Below, piece after piece: positions 15,825 to 17,120 of a stretch of 17,120 nt of DNA (the first letter of the stretch is position 1; each line of letters starts with the position of its first letter). The notes below the pieces were generated by a model. The model ran no database searches. It had not been told where the DNA came from and worked only from the letters and a program-made list of their open reading frames with translations. The DNA lies in assembly GCA_964617665.1 (NCBI GenBank), contig CAZUAH010000290.1, forward strand, positions 1 through 17,120. Reading direction: 5' to 3'. Source of the stretch: JADHUC01 sp964617665 (GTDB lineage: Bacteria; Planctomycetota; Planctomycetia; Pirellulales; Pirellulaceae). Both the position numbers and the translations under genes were made by a program.

Positions 15825-16763
15825 TCAATAGTCGATCCGGCGCCCGGGCAATGCCGCCCGAAGCTCCTTGATGCCTTCGTCGGTGACTTTCGTATGCCTG
15901 AGATCCACCCAATTCAGGTTGTGTAGCCCCACGAGATGCTCTAACCCCTCATCAGTGATCGTCGTGCTGGAAAGGAACAGTCGTCGAAGGTCTCGCAGCC
16001 CGCTGAGATGTTCCATCCCTGCATCCGTGAGTTGCGTGCCGGAAAGATGTAACTGGCGGAGCTTTGTCAGCCCCGCAAGATCCTCCATCCCCGCATCCGT
16101 GACTTGTGTGTAGGAAAGCCCCAGATGTTGGAGGCTTGTCAACCCCTTGAGATGTTCCAGCCCGGCATCCGTGACTCGTGTGCGGCCAAGGTACAGAGCT
16201 TCGAGCTGCGTCAGGCCCTCGATATGTTCTAGTCCAGAATCCGAGACCTGCATGCCGAAAAGATCCATCCAACGGAGGTTTGCCAGCCCCGCAAGATGTT
16301 CTAGCCCGGCATCCGTGACTCGTGCGCAGTCAAGATGCAGATGTTCGAGGTTTGACAACCCTGTGAGATACTCCAGCCCGGCATCCGTGATTGTTGTACT
16401 CTCAAGATACAGAGCTTCGACCTTCGTCAGGCCCCTGACGTGCTCCAAGCCGTCGTCGCCGAGGGCGCTGCGGCGAAGATCGACGTAGACGACTTCCGCC
16501 GAGAAGTCTTCATCAACCAGTCTCCTCAGCCATGCGGGGGCGCGTGGCTTCGGGTTCGCTATTCGTCGAACGTACCACTCGTAATCGTAACGCACCCTTC
16601 CACCCGCAGCCTGAATCGCCTCTACCAACCGTCGCTGTTCTTCGGCTTCCCATTTCTTCACAGCAAGCCAACTCACGCCGACGGCCACAAGCACCACGAA
16701 CACTGCCAATGTGCGAATGCCGAACGAAAACCATCGACGTTTCGGTGGGTGGGAATCGTTCAT
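15825..16763 (-). CDS. Membrane-anchored leucine-rich-repeat protein
   Basis: A 312-residue protein. A basic N-terminus (PPKRRWFSFGIRTLAVFVV) leads into one transmembrane helix (about 16-34), a pattern often seen at the start of planctomycete membrane proteins. A linker with a short helix and a YEWYVRRIANP segment follows. Nine repeats then start at residues 101, 125, 149, 173, 197, 221, 245, 269 and 293, exactly 24 residues apart, with the consensus VTDAGLEHLxGLxxLxxLxLxxTx of cysteine-free RI-like LRRs. Start choice: the frame is open 41 codons further up, but ATG 16763 begins a normal anchor, has AGGA about ten bases upstream, and lies just downstream of a TATACT box; the longer form would start above that box with an atypical sequence. 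It converges on the TPR gene with a 249-base gap. Probable role: protein binding. Confidence 0.85.
   Translation of the reverse strand: MNDSHPPKRRWFSFGIRTLAVFVVLVAVGVSWLAVKKWEAEEQRRLVEAIQAAGGRVRYDYEWYVRRIANPKPRAPAWLRRLVDEDFSAEVVYVDLRRSALGDDGLEHVRGLTKVEALYLESTTITDAGLEYLTGLSNLEHLHLDCARVTDAGLEHLAGLANLRWMDLFGMQVSDSGLEHIEGLTQLEALYLGRTRVTDAGLEHLKGLTSLQHLGLSYTQVTDAGMEDLAGLTKLRQLHLSGTQLTDAGMEHLSGLRDLRRLFLSSTTITDEGLEHLVGLHNLNWVDLRHTKVTDEGIKELRAALPGRRIDY
15828..16463 (-). repeat. 72-bp tandem repeats encoding the LRR domain
   Basis: Eight full and one shortened unit in exact 72-bp register within the LRR gene, visible as recurring forms of the GCATCCGTGACT segment on the plus strand. Units are diverged but in phase with no indel, consistent with selection on the protein solenoid. 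Confidence 0.85.
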
Positions 16764-16802
16764 GGTTATGCCATCCTGAAGCAGAAAGCAACACAGGAGT
16801 GC

Positions 16803-16827
16803 AGTATACCGGTTTCCGTGTCGGAAA
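16803..16827 (-). promoter_or_regulatory. Candidate promoter and operator of the LRR gene
   Basis: A minus-strand -10-like TATACT (16803-16808, five of six) lies about 40 bases before the ATG at 16763. Just upstream, where the spacer and -35 would be, is a 6-bp inverted repeat TTTCCG/CGGAAA with a 3-base centre (16813-16827). The -35 is poor, so an activator or repressor binding the palindrome is plausible but unproven. Confidence 0.35.
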
Positions 16828-17001
16828 AGAAAAGGGGGTGGAGTCGTTATTGATAGATATCGACAGGGAAAACCACAGCATCGCACCGGCCGATATTCAC
16901 GATCGCGTGAGGTGCGTCCGCTTGGAAGCTGGCCGAAGAACGACTTCCGGCTCGCGTTTCGGGCACAGATGTAGTCGAAAGAATGACGCTTCGCCTACTT
17001 G

Positions 17002-17120
17002 TTAGTAACGACGATTAATCTGCGCCTGGAGCTCCGATCCGAACATTCGATTCCGGCCGTCCGTCAGCGGGAAGACGGCCCCTACACGGAAGTTCGTCAG
17101 GCCTACCTCGGCGTCGAGGC
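17002..17120 (-). CDS. C-terminal end of a probable outer-membrane beta-barrel protein (partial)
   Basis: The right edge holds the last 39 codons of a minus-strand gene, ending in TAA at 17002-17004; its start lies beyond the window. The residues alternate in amphipathic beta-strand fashion: LDAEVGLTNFRVGAVFPL, a DGRNRMFG turn, then SELQAQINRRY as the final strand ending in an aromatic residue, which resembles the BAM-recognised C-terminus of outer-membrane proteins. Similar endings occur in planctomycete outer-membrane barrel proteins as I remember them, but the fragment is too short to name a family. The 238 bases between it and the LRR gene contain no good terminator, only a short TCACG/CGTGA inverted repeat (16897-16910). 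Confidence 0.55.
   Translation of the reverse strand, partial: LDAEVGLTNFRVGAVFPLTDGRNRMFGSELQAQINRRY

Noticed and set aside
15868..16488. Regular 72-bp repeats that could be mistaken for a CRISPR-like or non-coding tandem array
   Set aside because: The units are contiguous, diverged, in codon phase and encode LRRs; there are no unique spacers between identical repeats.
16764..16886. 41-codon upstream extension of the LRR protein
   Set aside because: It would place the start above a likely -10 box and add a Cys/Phe-rich segment unlike the family; the ATG at 16763 gives a normal membrane anchor.

Overview
The window looks like chromosomal DNA from a planctomycete, probably of the Pirellulales/Rhodopirellula type. 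This rests on gene content and style rather than on a marker gene. It holds Flp-type prepilins, an oversized secreted PhoD-family phosphatase, a rhomboid protease with a soluble tail, an unusually large FtsX-type permease, a secreted TPR protein, and a membrane-anchored protein with 24-residue leucine-rich repeats. GC content is moderate, Shine-Dalgarno (SD) sites are sparse, and intergenic gaps are generous. I see no rRNA, tRNA, CRISPR array, insertion sequence or phage gene.

Layout, left to right. Nearly everything is on the minus strand. At 13-195 lies a short Flp-type prepilin. At 465-3757 is a tight three-gene operon, transcribed right to left: an alpha/alpha-toroid (prenyltransferase/squalene-cyclase-like) protein, then a membrane-anchored DUF362 protein, then a polytopic PAP2/Aur1-type phosphatase or phosphotransferase. 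A second, more canonical Flp prepilin (3913-4089) follows, with a strong SD and its own intrinsic terminator, which separates it from the operon. The stretch 4090-5015 has little convincing coding sequence except a possible 85-codon ORF (4692-4949). At 5016-8603 lie a secreted PhoD-like phosphatase and a rhomboid protease, then at 8743-10230 a two-helix membrane protein with long coiled coils and a near-consensus sigma70 promoter, then an FtsX-type permease (10534-12915). The only plus-strand gene is the divergently transcribed TPR protein (13047-15575). It converges on the LRR protein (15825-16763). At the right edge is the C-terminal end of a probable outer-membrane beta-barrel protein (17002-17120).

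How the genes may work together: most products are predicted to act at the membrane or cell envelope (pilins, lipid-phosphate enzyme, secreted phosphatase, intramembrane protease, permease, outer-membrane protein). The only group with real linkage evidence is the toroid/DUF362/PAP2 operon, where gene overlap and short spacing argue for co-expression. A lipid or isoprenoid-phosphate role is an inference from the two flanking families. It is the best candidate here for an undescribed system. The remaining genes look like ordinary planctomycete single genes or loose pairs.
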